Source: Sphaerochaeta sp032144095
GTDB taxonomy: Bacteria > Spirochaetota > Spirochaetia > Sphaerochaetales > Sphaerochaetaceae
DNA length: 49,425 nucleotides
NCBI RefSeq assembly: GCF_032144095.1
Contig: NZ_JAVSNJ010000019.1
Coordinates: 1-49,425 of the forward strand
Reading direction: 5' to 3'
A program made the position numbers and the translations under genes. This document shows positions 8,925 to 17,310 of the stretch, piece by piece (within the stretch, counting starts at the first letter, position 1; each line of letters begins with the position of its first letter). The notes under the pieces are model-generated. The model worked only from the letters and a program-made list of their open reading frames with translations. It did not search any database and was not told the origin of the DNA.

Positions 8925-10195
8925 TATTGCACCTCCTGCACACTGGCGGGGTCAGCGATGTACCCCTTGATCGCACTTGCGGCGGCTACTGCCGGGCTTG
9001 CAAGGTAGACCTCACTCTTCACATGGCCCATGCGGCCTACAAAGTTCCTGTTTGTCGTGCTTACCGCACGCTCTCCCTCAGCCAGGACGCCCATATGCCC
9101 GCCAAGGCATGGCCCACAGGTTGGGGTGGAGACAGCACAGCCACTATCGACGAAGATGTCAAACAAGCCCTCGTTCATCGCCTGCTTCCAGATCTTCTGG
9201 GTTGCAGGGAAAATCAGGCAACGGGCCCAAGGGGCCACTTTCCTGCCCTTGAGGATAGCCGCAGCCTCCCTGAGGTCACTGATGTGCCCATTGGTACACG
9301 ACCCGATGACCACCTGGTCGATCTTGATCTCACCGACCTCGTCGATGGTACGGGTATTGGAAGGCAGGTGGGGGAATGCAATGGTGCTCTTGATGGCCGA
9401 GAGGTCGATGTCGATCACCCGGTCATACTCTGCATCGGCATCCGCTTCATAGATGACAGGCTTACGGGGGCAGTGCTCCGCAAGGTACTCAAGGGCCACG
9501 CTGTCCACCGGGAAAATGCCGTTCTTCGCCCCAGCCTCGATGGCCATGTTGGCAACGGTGAAGCGGTCGTCGATGGTCAGGGAGGCGACTCCCTCACCTG
9601 AGAATTCCATGCTCTGGTAGAGGGCCCCATCCACACCGATCATGCCGATGATGTGGAGGATCAGGTCCTTGCCGGAGACATAGGGCCTGAACTTGCCGCT
9701 CAGGTTGAGTTTGATGGCAGAAGGAACCTTGAACCAGGCCTGGCCGGTAGCCATGCCACAGGCCATGTCGGTGGAACCAACCCCTGTGGAGAAAGCACCG
9801 AGGGCACCATAGGTGCAGGTGTGGCTGTCAGCCCCGATGACCAGGTCGCCAGCACAGACAAGACCCTTCTCTGGAAGCAGGGCATGCTCGATACCCATCT
9901 GCCCCACATCGAAGTAGTTGGTGATCGCATGTTTACCGGCAAAGGTCCTCAGGCTCTTGCACTGCTCGGCAGCCTTGATGTCCTTGTTCGGGGAGAAGTG
10001 GTCGGGAACAAGGGCTACCTTGTCCTTGTCAAAGACCGTGCTCTGCCCGAACTTTGGAAATTCATTGATTGCAACAGGTGCAGTAATGTCGTTGCCCAGC
10101 ACCATATCCAGATCAGCCATGATCAACTGCCCTACTCTGACCGAGTCCAGTTTTGCATGGTGAGCAAGAATCTTCTGTGTCATTGTCATGCCCAT
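8924..10195 (-). CDS. leuC: 3-isopropylmalate/citramalate isomerase, large subunit
   Basis: Aconitase-family [4Fe-4S] subunit of the LeuCD isomerase. At 423 residues it is the short LeuC class. Substrate and cluster motifs are all visible: GADSHTCTYGALGAF, GSCTNGHISDLR and the cysteine-rich SGCAVSTPTCGPCLGG. AAGGAG lies eight bases before the ATG at 10195, which decides the start among three nearby Met codons. It follows cimA by 12 bp. Together with CimA and LeuB it forms the pyruvate route to 2-oxobutyrate as well as the leucine route. Confidence 0.96.
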   Translation of the reverse strand: MGMTMTQKILAHHAKLDSVRVGQLIMADLDMVLGNDITAPVAINEFPKFGQSTVFDKDKVALVPDHFSPNKDIKAAEQCKSLRTFAGKHAITNYFDVGQMGIEHALLPEKGLVCAGDLVIGADSHTCTYGALGAFSTGVGSTDMACGMATGQAWFKVPSAIKLNLSGKFRPYVSGKDLILHIIGMIGVDGALYQSMEFSGEGVASLTIDDRFTVANMAIEAGAKNGIFPVDSVALEYLAEHCPRKPVIYEADADAEYDRVIDIDLSAIKSTIAFPHLPSNTRTIDEVGEIKIDQVVIGSCTNGHISDLREAAAILKGRKVAPWARCLIFPATQKIWKQAMNEGLFDIFVDSGCAVSTPTCGPCLGGHMGVLAEGERAVSTTNRNFVGRMGHVKSEVYLASPAVAAASAIKGYIADPASVQEVQ

Positions 10196-10207
10196 ATTGG
10201 CGTCTCC

Positions 10208-11806
10208 TTATTCTTTGTCGTCCGAAGGGGAGATCCCATCGGCGATCAATTTGTACTCTATGCTGTCGTTGAGGGCCAGCCAGCTGGCCTCAATAATATC
10301 CTTGCTGACCCCGATGGTAGACCAAGTATCCTTGCCATCGGTTGATTCGATCAATACCCGTACCTTGGAAGCGGTTGCACTTCCCGAATCCAGGACACGG
10401 ACCTTGTAGTCTGTGAGGTGCACACTCTTGAGGGTCGGATAGAAGGTCTCCAACACCTTGCGAAGGGCCTTGTCCAGGGCGTTGACCGGACCCTCTCCCT
10501 CAGCTGCCGTGATGGCACTTTCACGGCCTACCTTCACCTTCACCACCGCCTGGTGGGTTGCCCCGGAGAGGGGGTCTGCATAGGGCATGCTCCCCAAGGT
10601 CTGGAAATGGACCAGGGTAAAGAAGGGCCGGTACATCCTCAAATGGCGACGGATGACCAGGTCAAAGGAGCTTTCTGCTCCCTCAAACTGATAGCCTTGG
10701 GCCTCAAGGCTCTTGAGCTCATCCATCAGCGTGATGGTAACCGGGTCGTCCTTGTCCAGGTCTGGGGCGATGGTGGCTATGCGCTTGGTCATCAGGGCAC
10801 GGCCTGCAACCTCGCTCATTAGCAGCCGTCGCTCGTTACCCACCGTGGTAGGGTCGATATGTTCGAAGGAGGTGGGGTTCTTCTGCACCCCATCGATGTG
10901 CATCCCACCCTTATGGGCAAAGGCGCTGCGTCCGATGAAGGGCGTGCCATGGGGAATGCGCACATTGGCGATCTCAGCCACTGCCCGGCTTACCGGGGTA
11001 AGGTTCTCCAGCATCACCCCATTGAGGCAGTCATGGCCCATCTTCGTCTGCAGGACCGCCGCAACGCTTGCAAGGCAGGCGTTACCGCACCGCTCCCCAA
11101 AGCCAAGCAACGTCCCCTGCACCTGTGTTGCCCCGTGCTCCACAGCCGCGATGGATGAGGCAACGCCACAGCCGATGTCATCATGGGCATGGATGCCGAT
11201 TGGGGTGGTCGGAAACAAGGCCCGTGTCTCCTCGGTTATGGAAGCGACCAGGGAAGGGAGCATCCCGCCCCGTGTCTCACACAGGACCAGGGTGGAGGCC
11301 CCCCCGGCCAAGGCCGCCTTCAGCGTGGCGATGGCGTACTGCCTGTTTGCCACATACCCATCATAGTAGTGCTCTGCATCGAAGAAGACCTCACTGCCGG
11401 AATCGACGATGAAGCGTATGCTCTCCTCGATCATAGCCAGGTTCTCCTCCAGCGTGGTTCGGATGATTTCAGTTACATGGAAATCCCAGCTCTTTCCGAA
11501 GATGGAGACCACCTTCGTGTTGCTCGCCACCAGGTTCAGCAGATTCTGGTCCTCACTGGCCTTGGTATTCCTTCTTCTGGTGGAACCGAAGCTCACCAAG
11601 GTGGAGTGGCGCAGCTGCAAGTCCCTGGCACGCTCAAAGAACTCAAGGTCCTTGGGGTTGGAGCCTGGGTTTCCTGCTTCGATGTACTCTACGCCAAGGC
11701 TGTCCAGGGCACGGACAATCTTCAGCTTGTCCTCGACGGAAAAGCTGATGCCTTCGCCTTGACTGCCATCACGCAGGGTTGAGTCGAACAGGGAAATCTT
11801 ACTCAT
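10208..11806 (-). CDS. cimA: (R)-citramalate synthase
   Basis: Condenses pyruvate with acetyl-CoA to citramalate, giving isoleucine precursors without threonine deaminase. It is a 532-residue LeuA-family protein with DSTLRDGSQGEGISFSVEDK at the N-terminus, the metal-binding IHAHDDIGCG and GFGERCGNACL, HKGGMHIDG and a C-terminal regulatory (LeuA dimer) domain from about 410. The long form and DGSQGEG wording match the CimA class, distinct from its neighbour LeuA (DGEQAPG). I start at the ATG at 11806, preceded by AAGGAGAG; an upstream in-frame ATG would run far into leuA. The start overlaps the leuA end by eight bases. Confidence 0.93.
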   Translation of the reverse strand: MSKISLFDSTLRDGSQGEGISFSVEDKLKIVRALDSLGVEYIEAGNPGSNPKDLEFFERARDLQLRHSTLVSFGSTRRRNTKASEDQNLLNLVASNTKVVSIFGKSWDFHVTEIIRTTLEENLAMIEESIRFIVDSGSEVFFDAEHYYDGYVANRQYAIATLKAALAGGASTLVLCETRGGMLPSLVASITEETRALFPTTPIGIHAHDDIGCGVASSIAAVEHGATQVQGTLLGFGERCGNACLASVAAVLQTKMGHDCLNGVMLENLTPVSRAVAEIANVRIPHGTPFIGRSAFAHKGGMHIDGVQKNPTSFEHIDPTTVGNERRLLMSEVAGRALMTKRIATIAPDLDKDDPVTITLMDELKSLEAQGYQFEGAESSFDLVIRRHLRMYRPFFTLVHFQTLGSMPYADPLSGATHQAVVKVKVGRESAITAAEGEGPVNALDKALRKVLETFYPTLKSVHLTDYKVRVLDSGSATASKVRVLIESTDGKDTWSTIGVSKDIIEASWLALNDSIEYKLIADGISPSDDKE

Positions 11807-13415
11807 CGGAGCTCTCCTTCTGCTTGTCGCTATGGCTACTGAGCATGTCATTGGAAAAATTGGGGGCTGAGGTAACCTTTACCCCTGTGACATTGCGGGG
11901 AACCGACTCGTCGAGCATGCGGTTTATCGCTGCAAGGCAGGCGAGGATGGAAGCCTCGATGACGTCGGTGCTGACCCCCCTGCCCCGATAGATGCCGCTT
12001 CCGTCGCTGATCTTCACCACCACCTCCCCGAGGGCATCACGGTGCTCGGTAACAGCCTGGAGGTTGTAGTCCTCAAGGCCGAAGGGATGGCGGATGATCT
12101 TCTCGACTGCACGCAGCGATGCATAGACAGGGCCGGTGCCGCAGGCAACTTCCTGGAACTTCTTCTCACCCTTCTTGAGGGTCACACATGCGGTGCTGGT
12201 CATCATGTTCCCGCTGTTTACCACAAAGGAGTCAAGCTCCCAGGTGACGGATGAGGGCTTGCTGGTGCTTTCCACCAGGGCGATGATATCCCTGTCTGTG
12301 ATGGTCTTCTTGCGGTCGGCGAGGCTCTTGAACTCCCCGAAGAGGCGGATGACCTCTTCCTTGCCAAGCCCGTATCCAAGGTCGACCAGCCGTTTCTCAA
12401 AGGCGTGCTGTCCGCTGTGCTTGCCCAGCACGAGGCTTGTGGTCAGGACCCCGACACTTTCGGGGGTCATGATCTCATAGGTGAGGCTGTTTGCCATCAT
12501 GCCATGCTGGTGGATGCCACTCTCATGGGCAAAGGCATTGGCCCCCACGATGGCTTTTGAGGGGTTCATCTTTACCCCGGTTATGGAGGTAAGCACCCTA
12601 GCCGATCGGTAGATCTCCTCGGTCTTCAGGTTGGAGTAGAAGGGAAATGCATCGTTGCGCGTCCGCAGCGCCATGGCTATCTCCTCAAGGGCAGCATTTC
12701 CTGCACGTTCGCCTATCCCACAGAGGGTGCACTCCGCCTGCCTGGCCCCTGCCTGCAAGCCTGCAAGGGTATTTGCCATGGCAAGGCCAAGGTCGTTGTG
12801 GCAGTGGACTGCCAGGATGGCCTTGTCGACGTTGGGAACCCTGTTCATGACAGAGCCGACCATCCGCTTCATATCGTCAGGTGTTGCATAGCCGACCGTA
12901 TCGGGGAGGTTTACTACCTGGGCCCCCGCCTTGATGACAGCCTCAACCACCTGGCAAAGATAGTCCAGGTCAGAACGGGTGGCATCCTCCAGGGAGAATT
13001 CAACCTCACCGCAGAGGTTCCTCGCATACCTGACCATCGCCACAGCCTTTTCCAACGCCTGTTCGCGGCTCATCTTCAGCTTGTACTCAAGATGGAGGTC
13101 GCTGGTGGCAAGGAAGGTGTGGATCCGTGGCCGTCTGGCCTCCTTCACCGCCTCCCAGGCTGCGTTGATATCCTTTTCCAGAGCCCTGGAAAGGGATGCG
13201 ACCGTCACATCCTGTACAGCGCGGCTGATGGCCTGCACACTTGCAAAATCCCCGGGGGACGCTATGGCAAACCCCGCCTCAAGAATATCGACCCCTAGGG
13301 ACTCCAGCTGCTGGGCCATGCGAATTTTTTCGTCAAGGTTCATGCTGTAGCCAGGTGCCTGTTCGCCATCTCTCAAGGTGGTGTCGAAAATATAGATTCT
13401 CTCTTTGTTGTCCAT
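11799..13415 (-). CDS. leuA: 2-isopropylmalate synthase
   Basis: First committed enzyme of leucine synthesis: acetyl-CoA plus 2-oxoisovalerate to 2-isopropylmalate. At 538 residues it is the typical bacterial type. The TIM-barrel start DTTLRDGEQAPGYSMN, the metal-binding HCHNDLGLA, CGIGERAGNAALEE and HESGIHQHG are present. The last roughly 130 residues form the leucine-binding regulatory domain, so feedback inhibition is likely. AGGAAGGA lies a few bases before the start at 13415. The gene lies 26 bp after ilvC and overlaps cimA, so two paralogous synthases sit side by side. Confidence 0.96.
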   Translation of the reverse strand: MDNKERIYIFDTTLRDGEQAPGYSMNLDEKIRMAQQLESLGVDILEAGFAIASPGDFASVQAISRAVQDVTVASLSRALEKDINAAWEAVKEARRPRIHTFLATSDLHLEYKLKMSREQALEKAVAMVRYARNLCGEVEFSLEDATRSDLDYLCQVVEAVIKAGAQVVNLPDTVGYATPDDMKRMVGSVMNRVPNVDKAILAVHCHNDLGLAMANTLAGLQAGARQAECTLCGIGERAGNAALEEIAMALRTRNDAFPFYSNLKTEEIYRSARVLTSITGVKMNPSKAIVGANAFAHESGIHQHGMMANSLTYEIMTPESVGVLTTSLVLGKHSGQHAFEKRLVDLGYGLGKEEVIRLFGEFKSLADRKKTITDRDIIALVESTSKPSSVTWELDSFVVNSGNMMTSTACVTLKKGEKKFQEVACGTGPVYASLRAVEKIIRHPFGLEDYNLQAVTEHRDALGEVVVKISDGSGIYRGRGVSTDVIEASILACLAAINRMLDESVPRNVTGVKVTSAPNFSNDMLSSHSDKQKESSDE

Positions 13416-13441
13416 AGTGTCCTTCCTGGAATTTGGTATAG

Positions 13442-14434
13442 TTATTTCTTCAGCCAGCTCATCAGGGAGCGAAGCTTCTGACCGGTCTTCTCCAAGAGGC
13501 TTTCAGCTTCAATTCGCTTCTTTGCATTGAAATAGGGCCTGTTTACCTGGTTCTCCAACAGCCAGTTGCGGGCAAAGGTCCCTTCCTGGATATCGGTAAG
13601 GACATCTTTCATCGCCTTCTTGGTGTCGGCAGTGATGATCTTCCCTCCGGTGGTGTAGTCGCCATACTCGGCGGTATCGCTGATGGAGTAACGCATGTAG
13701 GAAAGCCCACCCTGGTTGATGAGGTCGACGATGAGCTTCATCTCATGGCAACACTCAAAGTATGCCATCTCAGGCTGATAGCCGGCTTCCACCAGTGTAT
13801 CGAAACCAGCCTTGATGAGGGCACTTACGCCACCACAGAGGACAGCCTGCTCACCGAACAGGTCGGTCTCGGTCTCTTCCTTGAAGGTAGTCTCAAAAAT
13901 GCCTGCCCTGCCGGCTCCCAGACCCTTAGCATAGGCGAGGGCGATCTCCTTGGAGTTGCCGCTAGGATCCTGGTGGATGGCGATCAGTGAGGGAACGCCC
14001 TTTCCTTCCTGGAACTGGGTACGAACCGTGTGGCCGGGGCCTTTGGGTGCGATCATGATGACGTTTACGTCGGCAGGGGGCTTGATCTGTCCGAAATGGA
14101 TGTTGAAGCCGTGGGCAAACGCAAGGTACTTGCCTTTGGTCAGTCCCTTCTCGATGCTCTCATGGTAGATCTTGGCCTGTTTTTCGTCGGGAAGGAGCAT
14201 CATGATGACCTGTGCCATCTTCGCTGCCTCCTCGGCAGTGGTTACCTGCAGGCCAGCCTCTTCGGCAAGAGCCCAGCTTGGGGAACCCTTGTACAGCCCT
14301 ACAACGACATCAACCCCACTTTCGTGCAGGTTCAGTGCATGGGCATGCCCCTGGCTGCCGTACCCGATGATGGCGACCTTCTTGCCGTCAAGTCTTGAGA
14401 GATCAGCTTCCGAATCGTAATACATAGTGCTCAT
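13442..14434 (-). CDS. ilvC: Ketol-acid reductoisomerase (class I)
   Basis: Isomerises and reduces acetolactate or acetohydroxybutyrate to dihydroxy-acids. At 330 residues it is the short class I enzyme. The dinucleotide fold has GYGSQGHAHALNL near residue 24, followed by the cofactor-selecting loop GLYKGSPSW, where many NADPH enzymes have GLRKGS. The Mg-binding and catalytic part shows TETDLFGEQAVLCGG and FECCHEMKLIVDL. GGAGG lies nine to ten bases before the start. It is the second gene of the operon, 66 bp after ilvN. Cofactor preference cannot be settled by eye. Confidence 0.97.
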   Translation of the reverse strand: MSTMYYDSEADLSRLDGKKVAIIGYGSQGHAHALNLHESGVDVVVGLYKGSPSWALAEEAGLQVTTAEEAAKMAQVIMMLLPDEKQAKIYHESIEKGLTKGKYLAFAHGFNIHFGQIKPPADVNVIMIAPKGPGHTVRTQFQEGKGVPSLIAIHQDPSGNSKEIALAYAKGLGAGRAGIFETTFKEETETDLFGEQAVLCGGVSALIKAGFDTLVEAGYQPEMAYFECCHEMKLIVDLINQGGLSYMRYSISDTAEYGDYTTGGKIITADTKKAMKDVLTDIQEGTFARNWLLENQVNRPYFNAKKRIEAESLLEKTGQKLRSLMSWLKK

Positions 14435-14500
14435 TGATTCTTTTCCTCCGGCCGTAAGGCCTTATTGTAGTAAGCGCCTTAGTGGCGTTGTATCCAAATC

Positions 14501-15031
14501 CTAAAGATCATCCTCGCTGTAGCTTATGGAGCTCAACGGTCTTGATCCTCGTTCGAGTGCGGTTATGCCGGTGCGGGACATCTCCACAATCCCATAGGGA
14601 CTGAGCAAATCATAGAAGGACTGGATCTTGTCCAGGTCCCCGGTCATCTCAAGGGTGACCGTAGAGGAGGTGACGTCGATGATCTTCGCCTTGAAGATCT
14701 GCCCCAGCTCCACCACCTCGGTCCTGCTTGCGGCCGTGGTGGAGACCTTCACCATGACAAGCTCCCGTAGGATCGACCTGGTCGGGGTCATCTCGTAGAC
14801 CCGTCTCACATCGATGAGCTTGCCCACCTGCTTCTTGATCTGCTCCACAATCTCGCGGTCGCCGCTGATGACGATGGTTATGCGGCTATAGGCCACATTC
14901 TCGGTCTCTCCAACGGAGAGGCTGTCGATGTTGTAGCCACGACGGCTGAAAAGCGAGACGACGCGCATCAAGACACCGGGTTGGTTGTTGACCAGGATGG
15001 CTAAGGTGTACCGTTTCTCTCTGTTTTTCAT
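14501..15031 (-). CDS. ilvN: Acetolactate synthase, small (regulatory) subunit
   Basis: ACT-domain subunit that activates IlvB and gives valine feedback inhibition. The 176 residues have YTLAILVNNQPGVLMRVVSL (ACT, first 80 residues), then a C-terminal small-subunit domain ending FYDLLSPYGIVEMSRTG. I start at 15031, with AAGGAG at 15041-15046. A start 24 codons upstream lacks family support and would run through the leader hairpin region. It is the first structural gene after the leader peptide, so control of this start would set expression of the whole operon. Unusually, its partner ilvB lies at the far end. Confidence 0.95.
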   Translation of the reverse strand: MKNREKRYTLAILVNNQPGVLMRVVSLFSRRGYNIDSLSVGETENVAYSRITIVISGDREIVEQIKKQVGKLIDVRRVYEMTPTRSILRELVMVKVSTTAASRTEVVELGQIFKAKIIDVTSSTVTLEMTGDLDKIQSFYDLLSPYGIVEMSRTGITALERGSRPLSSISYSEDDL

Positions 15032-15039
15032 AGGGTTAT

Positions 15040-15134
15040 GCTCCTTTTTGTCTCTGCGTTGGGTATAAGCTAGCGATCCCCTGGGTAAGGGGGAAGGTTC
15101 CACGGTCCTAACAGATGGCTATCTGCCGCCGTGG
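15040..15134 (-). promoter_or_regulatory. Leader hairpins between ilv leader peptide and ilvN
   Basis: Transcribed right to left, the RNA just after the leader stop codon can fold as CCACGG/CCGUGG (15129-15134 with 15100-15105) enclosing a second stem CAGAU/AUCUG (15121-15125 with 15112-15116). A CCCC/GGGG hairpin follows near 15080-15096. The ilvN ribosome-binding site ends the region. No U-run follows any stem, so this is not a classical intrinsic-terminator attenuator. Control of translation or Rho entry is more likely. Confidence 0.6.
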
Positions 15135-15347
15135 TTAGAGAATAATTAGGCTTACTACGATTAGGAGAAGGGAGATGGGAAGTGCTAGAAGGAGGAGGTT
15201 TGATAGGATTACGTTGTCGGTAAGGAAGCTACGCATGGGATATGCGCCAGAACGAGAAGAAGCATCTGCACCTGTCTTTGCATAAGAGTGCATAGTTCTG
15301 TCATTTTCATCTGTATGGTGACTCACCTGCCTTGCAAACCCTTTCAC
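15135..15347 (-). CDS. Branched-chain amino acid operon leader peptide (attenuator)
   Basis: A small ORF ending about 100 bp before ilvN. Its last 33 codons contain 12 Leu, 5 Ile and 3 Val, including four consecutive Leu codons (CTC CTC CTT CTA) and then LLLIVV. CTA is used four times. This is the pattern of ilv/leu leader peptides, whose translation senses charged tRNAs. The best start is a GTG at 15347, with GAGGAG six bases upstream (15354-15359), giving 70 residues. An internal ATG at 15236 gives just the 33-residue hydrophobic part but lacks a good ribosome-binding site. An alternative reading is a one-helix membrane peptide, but the location in front of the ilv operon favours attenuation. 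No function outside regulation is proposed. Confidence 0.75.
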   Translation of the reverse strand: MKGFARQVSHHTDENDRTMHSYAKTGADASSRSGAYPMRSFLTDNVILSNLLLLALPISLLLIVVSLIIL

Positions 15348-15386
15348 AATACACTCCTCAAAAAATGGCTGAATAGCCTTGTAAAG

Positions 15387-15416
15387 GTTGTAACGTGGTT
15401 TTCCCAATCGTGTCAA
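15387..15416 (-). promoter_or_regulatory. Promoter of the ilv leader/operon
   Basis: On the minus strand, a perfect TTGACA (15411-15416), an 18-base spacer and TACAAC (15387-15392, four of six consensus). Transcription would start near 15380, about 20 bases before the leader ribosome-binding site and well upstream of ilvN. That leaves a leader RNA of about 350 bases. Confidence 0.6.
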
Positions 15417-15462
15417 CCCTCATGACAAAAAACAATATGTAAATATACACCAAACAGTATGT

Positions 15463-15492
15463 TTATGCATAAAAAATACGTGAGCATATAAT
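15463..15492 (+). promoter_or_regulatory. Candidate promoter of the sensor kinase gene
   Basis: A perfect TATAAT at 15487-15492 lies 40 bp before the kinase start codon. The -35 region (TTATGC, 15463-15468) matches weakly at 18-base spacing. It is divergent from the ilv promoter. Confidence 0.5.
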
Positions 15493-15531
15493 GATATTGC
15501 ATGCCCATAGGTTTGCAGGTACACTGCCATC

Positions 15532-17310
15532 ATGAAAGATAAGGCTTGGAAATTCGGAAGAAGGACACTTTTTGGAAGGCTGCTGCTCTACTTCATTATC
15601 GTGCTGGTAGTGCCCCTAGGCCTGTTTTCCTCCTACTATACCCTGACAGGTGAGGGTAACCAGACCCGATATCTCCAAAAGCAGGCCATGGACACTGTCA
15701 CCCTCGATGCAAAAAGGCTTGGCACCGTCCTTGATGACTACCGGCACAAGGCGTACAGGATCTCAACTGACCCCCTGGTTGTCAGCATACTGAAGGAAGA
15801 TGTGCTTGATGCCAATTCCCGTGCATCGAGGGAGCTCTACCAGCTGCTCTTTGGCATCATGCGTGGCGATACCTACCTGGCCAGTGCCCATCTGGTAAGC
15901 AACTCAGGGAGGGTGAGGATATCCACCCATGAGTTTCCCGAGGTCTTTGACCTGCGCTACCAGGGCAACAACTGGGACATGAACAACATCATCAGCCAGA
16001 ATGCAAACGTCTCCCAGACAGCCTCTTTGATAAGCATCAGGGGCCACCGTACCACAGAGATAGGCAGACAGGTCCTGGCCTCCATCCTACGCAGGGTCTA
16101 TGATACGGATGGGGTTAACCTGGGGTATCTGGTTGTAGAGATCTATGCTGAGGCCCTTACCAACGGCACCAACGCAGAAAAGGTTCTTGGAGAGGAGCTC
16201 TTGATCGATACCGTGGACTTCTACGCCTCCTCCCTTACCCACTCCGACAAGTACGGCACCTTCACGCTCTTTCCTGAACTGGCAGGCCTCAAAGGGGATT
16301 TTACCAACAAGGTCGTCCAGGAAGGGACAACCATCTTTGCCACCACGGCAATCCCTGGCACCACCCTGAGCCTGGCCGGCTCAATCAGCTCGGTCCCCTT
16401 CCAGGAGAACCTCAACCAGTGGTTGTGGGCATTTTCAATCATGATGGCTATCGGAACGGTGCTTGCCATCGCCATCTCCCTGATTTTTTCCCGTTCCATC
16501 ACAAAGCCGATCAGAAGCCTCGCCTCCTCCATGGGAGAGGTTGAAAAGGGTAATCTGCATGTCAAGAACGAATATGCGAAGATTGTGGAGTTCGCACAGC
16601 TCGACCACTCCTTCAACGTCATGGTCGAACAGATCGTAAGCCTACTGCGCCTGACGCGTGAGGAGCAGGAAAAGGTGGCCGAAGCGGAGAGGAAAGCCCT
16701 GGAAAGCCAGATGAATCCCCACTTCCTCTTCAATACGCTCAATACCATCAAGGCATTGGCGAAGATGCACGGCGAGGAGGAGATCCACACCATCACCCTG
16801 AAGCTGGGCAAGCTTTTGCGCTCCACGATCGACAACCATGAAAGCGAGTGCACCCTCAAGGAGAGCATGGAGCTCATCGACTCCTACCTCACCATCCAGC
16901 GCATCAGGTTTGGGGAGAAACTGCATGTGACGACAGAGCTTGACCCTGTATGTGAGCTGGTCAAGACACCCAAGCTCATCATCCAACCCCTAGTCGAAAA
17001 TTCCATCATCCATGGACTCGAGCCAAAGGCAGGGGATTGGAATATCACCGTACTGGTAACAGAAAGAAATGGGTGGATTCACATCACTGTCGAAGATGAC
17101 GGCATAGGTTTTCCACAAGGAACGCTTCCAGATGACCTCGATGAGCTTGCCAACTCAACCCACGTTGGTGTATACAATGTATATAGGCGTCTTGTCCTTC
17201 GCTATGGAAAGGAGATGAACTTCTCCATCAAGTCCGAGTGGCAGAAGGGAACCGTTGTTTCCATCTCATTTCCCAAAGGCAAAGACGAGAAAAAAGGGAG
17301 TACCGTATGA
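15532..17310 (+). CDS. YesM/LytS-type sensor histidine kinase
   Basis: A 592-residue membrane sensor. One membrane helix (about 14-34), a large extracytoplasmic sensing region (35-295), a second helix (about 297-320) and a HAMP linker lead to a His_kinase domain whose phospho-acceptor is H397 in NPHFLFNTLN. The ATPase domain has the N box LVENSIIHG and DDGIGFP. This architecture is typical of kinases that control carbohydrate uptake with a YesN-type regulator. The next gene is that regulator, overlapping by four bases. The large periplasmic part suggests direct sensing of a ligand or a binding protein. The facing sugar ABC operon is the obvious candidate target. Confidence 0.92.
   Translation: MKDKAWKFGRRTLFGRLLLYFIIVLVVPLGLFSSYYTLTGEGNQTRYLQKQAMDTVTLDAKRLGTVLDDYRHKAYRISTDPLVVSILKEDVLDANSRASRELYQLLFGIMRGDTYLASAHLVSNSGRVRISTHEFPEVFDLRYQGNNWDMNNIISQNANVSQTASLISIRGHRTTEIGRQVLASILRRVYDTDGVNLGYLVVEIYAEALTNGTNAEKVLGEELLIDTVDFYASSLTHSDKYGTFTLFPELAGLKGDFTNKVVQEGTTIFATTAIPGTTLSLAGSISSVPFQENLNQWLWAFSIMMAIGTVLAIAISLIFSRSITKPIRSLASSMGEVEKGNLHVKNEYAKIVEFAQLDHSFNVMVEQIVSLLRLTREEQEKVAEAERKALESQMNPHFLFNTLNTIKALAKMHGEEEIHTITLKLGKLLRSTIDNHESECTLKESMELIDSYLTIQRIRFGEKLHVTTELDPVCELVKTPKLIIQPLVENSIIHGLEPKAGDWNITVLVTERNGWIHITVEDDGIGFPQGTLPDDLDELANSTHVGVYNVYRRLVLRYGKEMNFSIKSEWQKGTVVSISFPKGKDEKKGSTV

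Noticed and set aside
15032..15134. Classical intrinsic terminator in the ilv leader
   Set aside because: Stems are present, but none is followed by a U-run, so I annotate only hairpins and propose another mode of attenuation.
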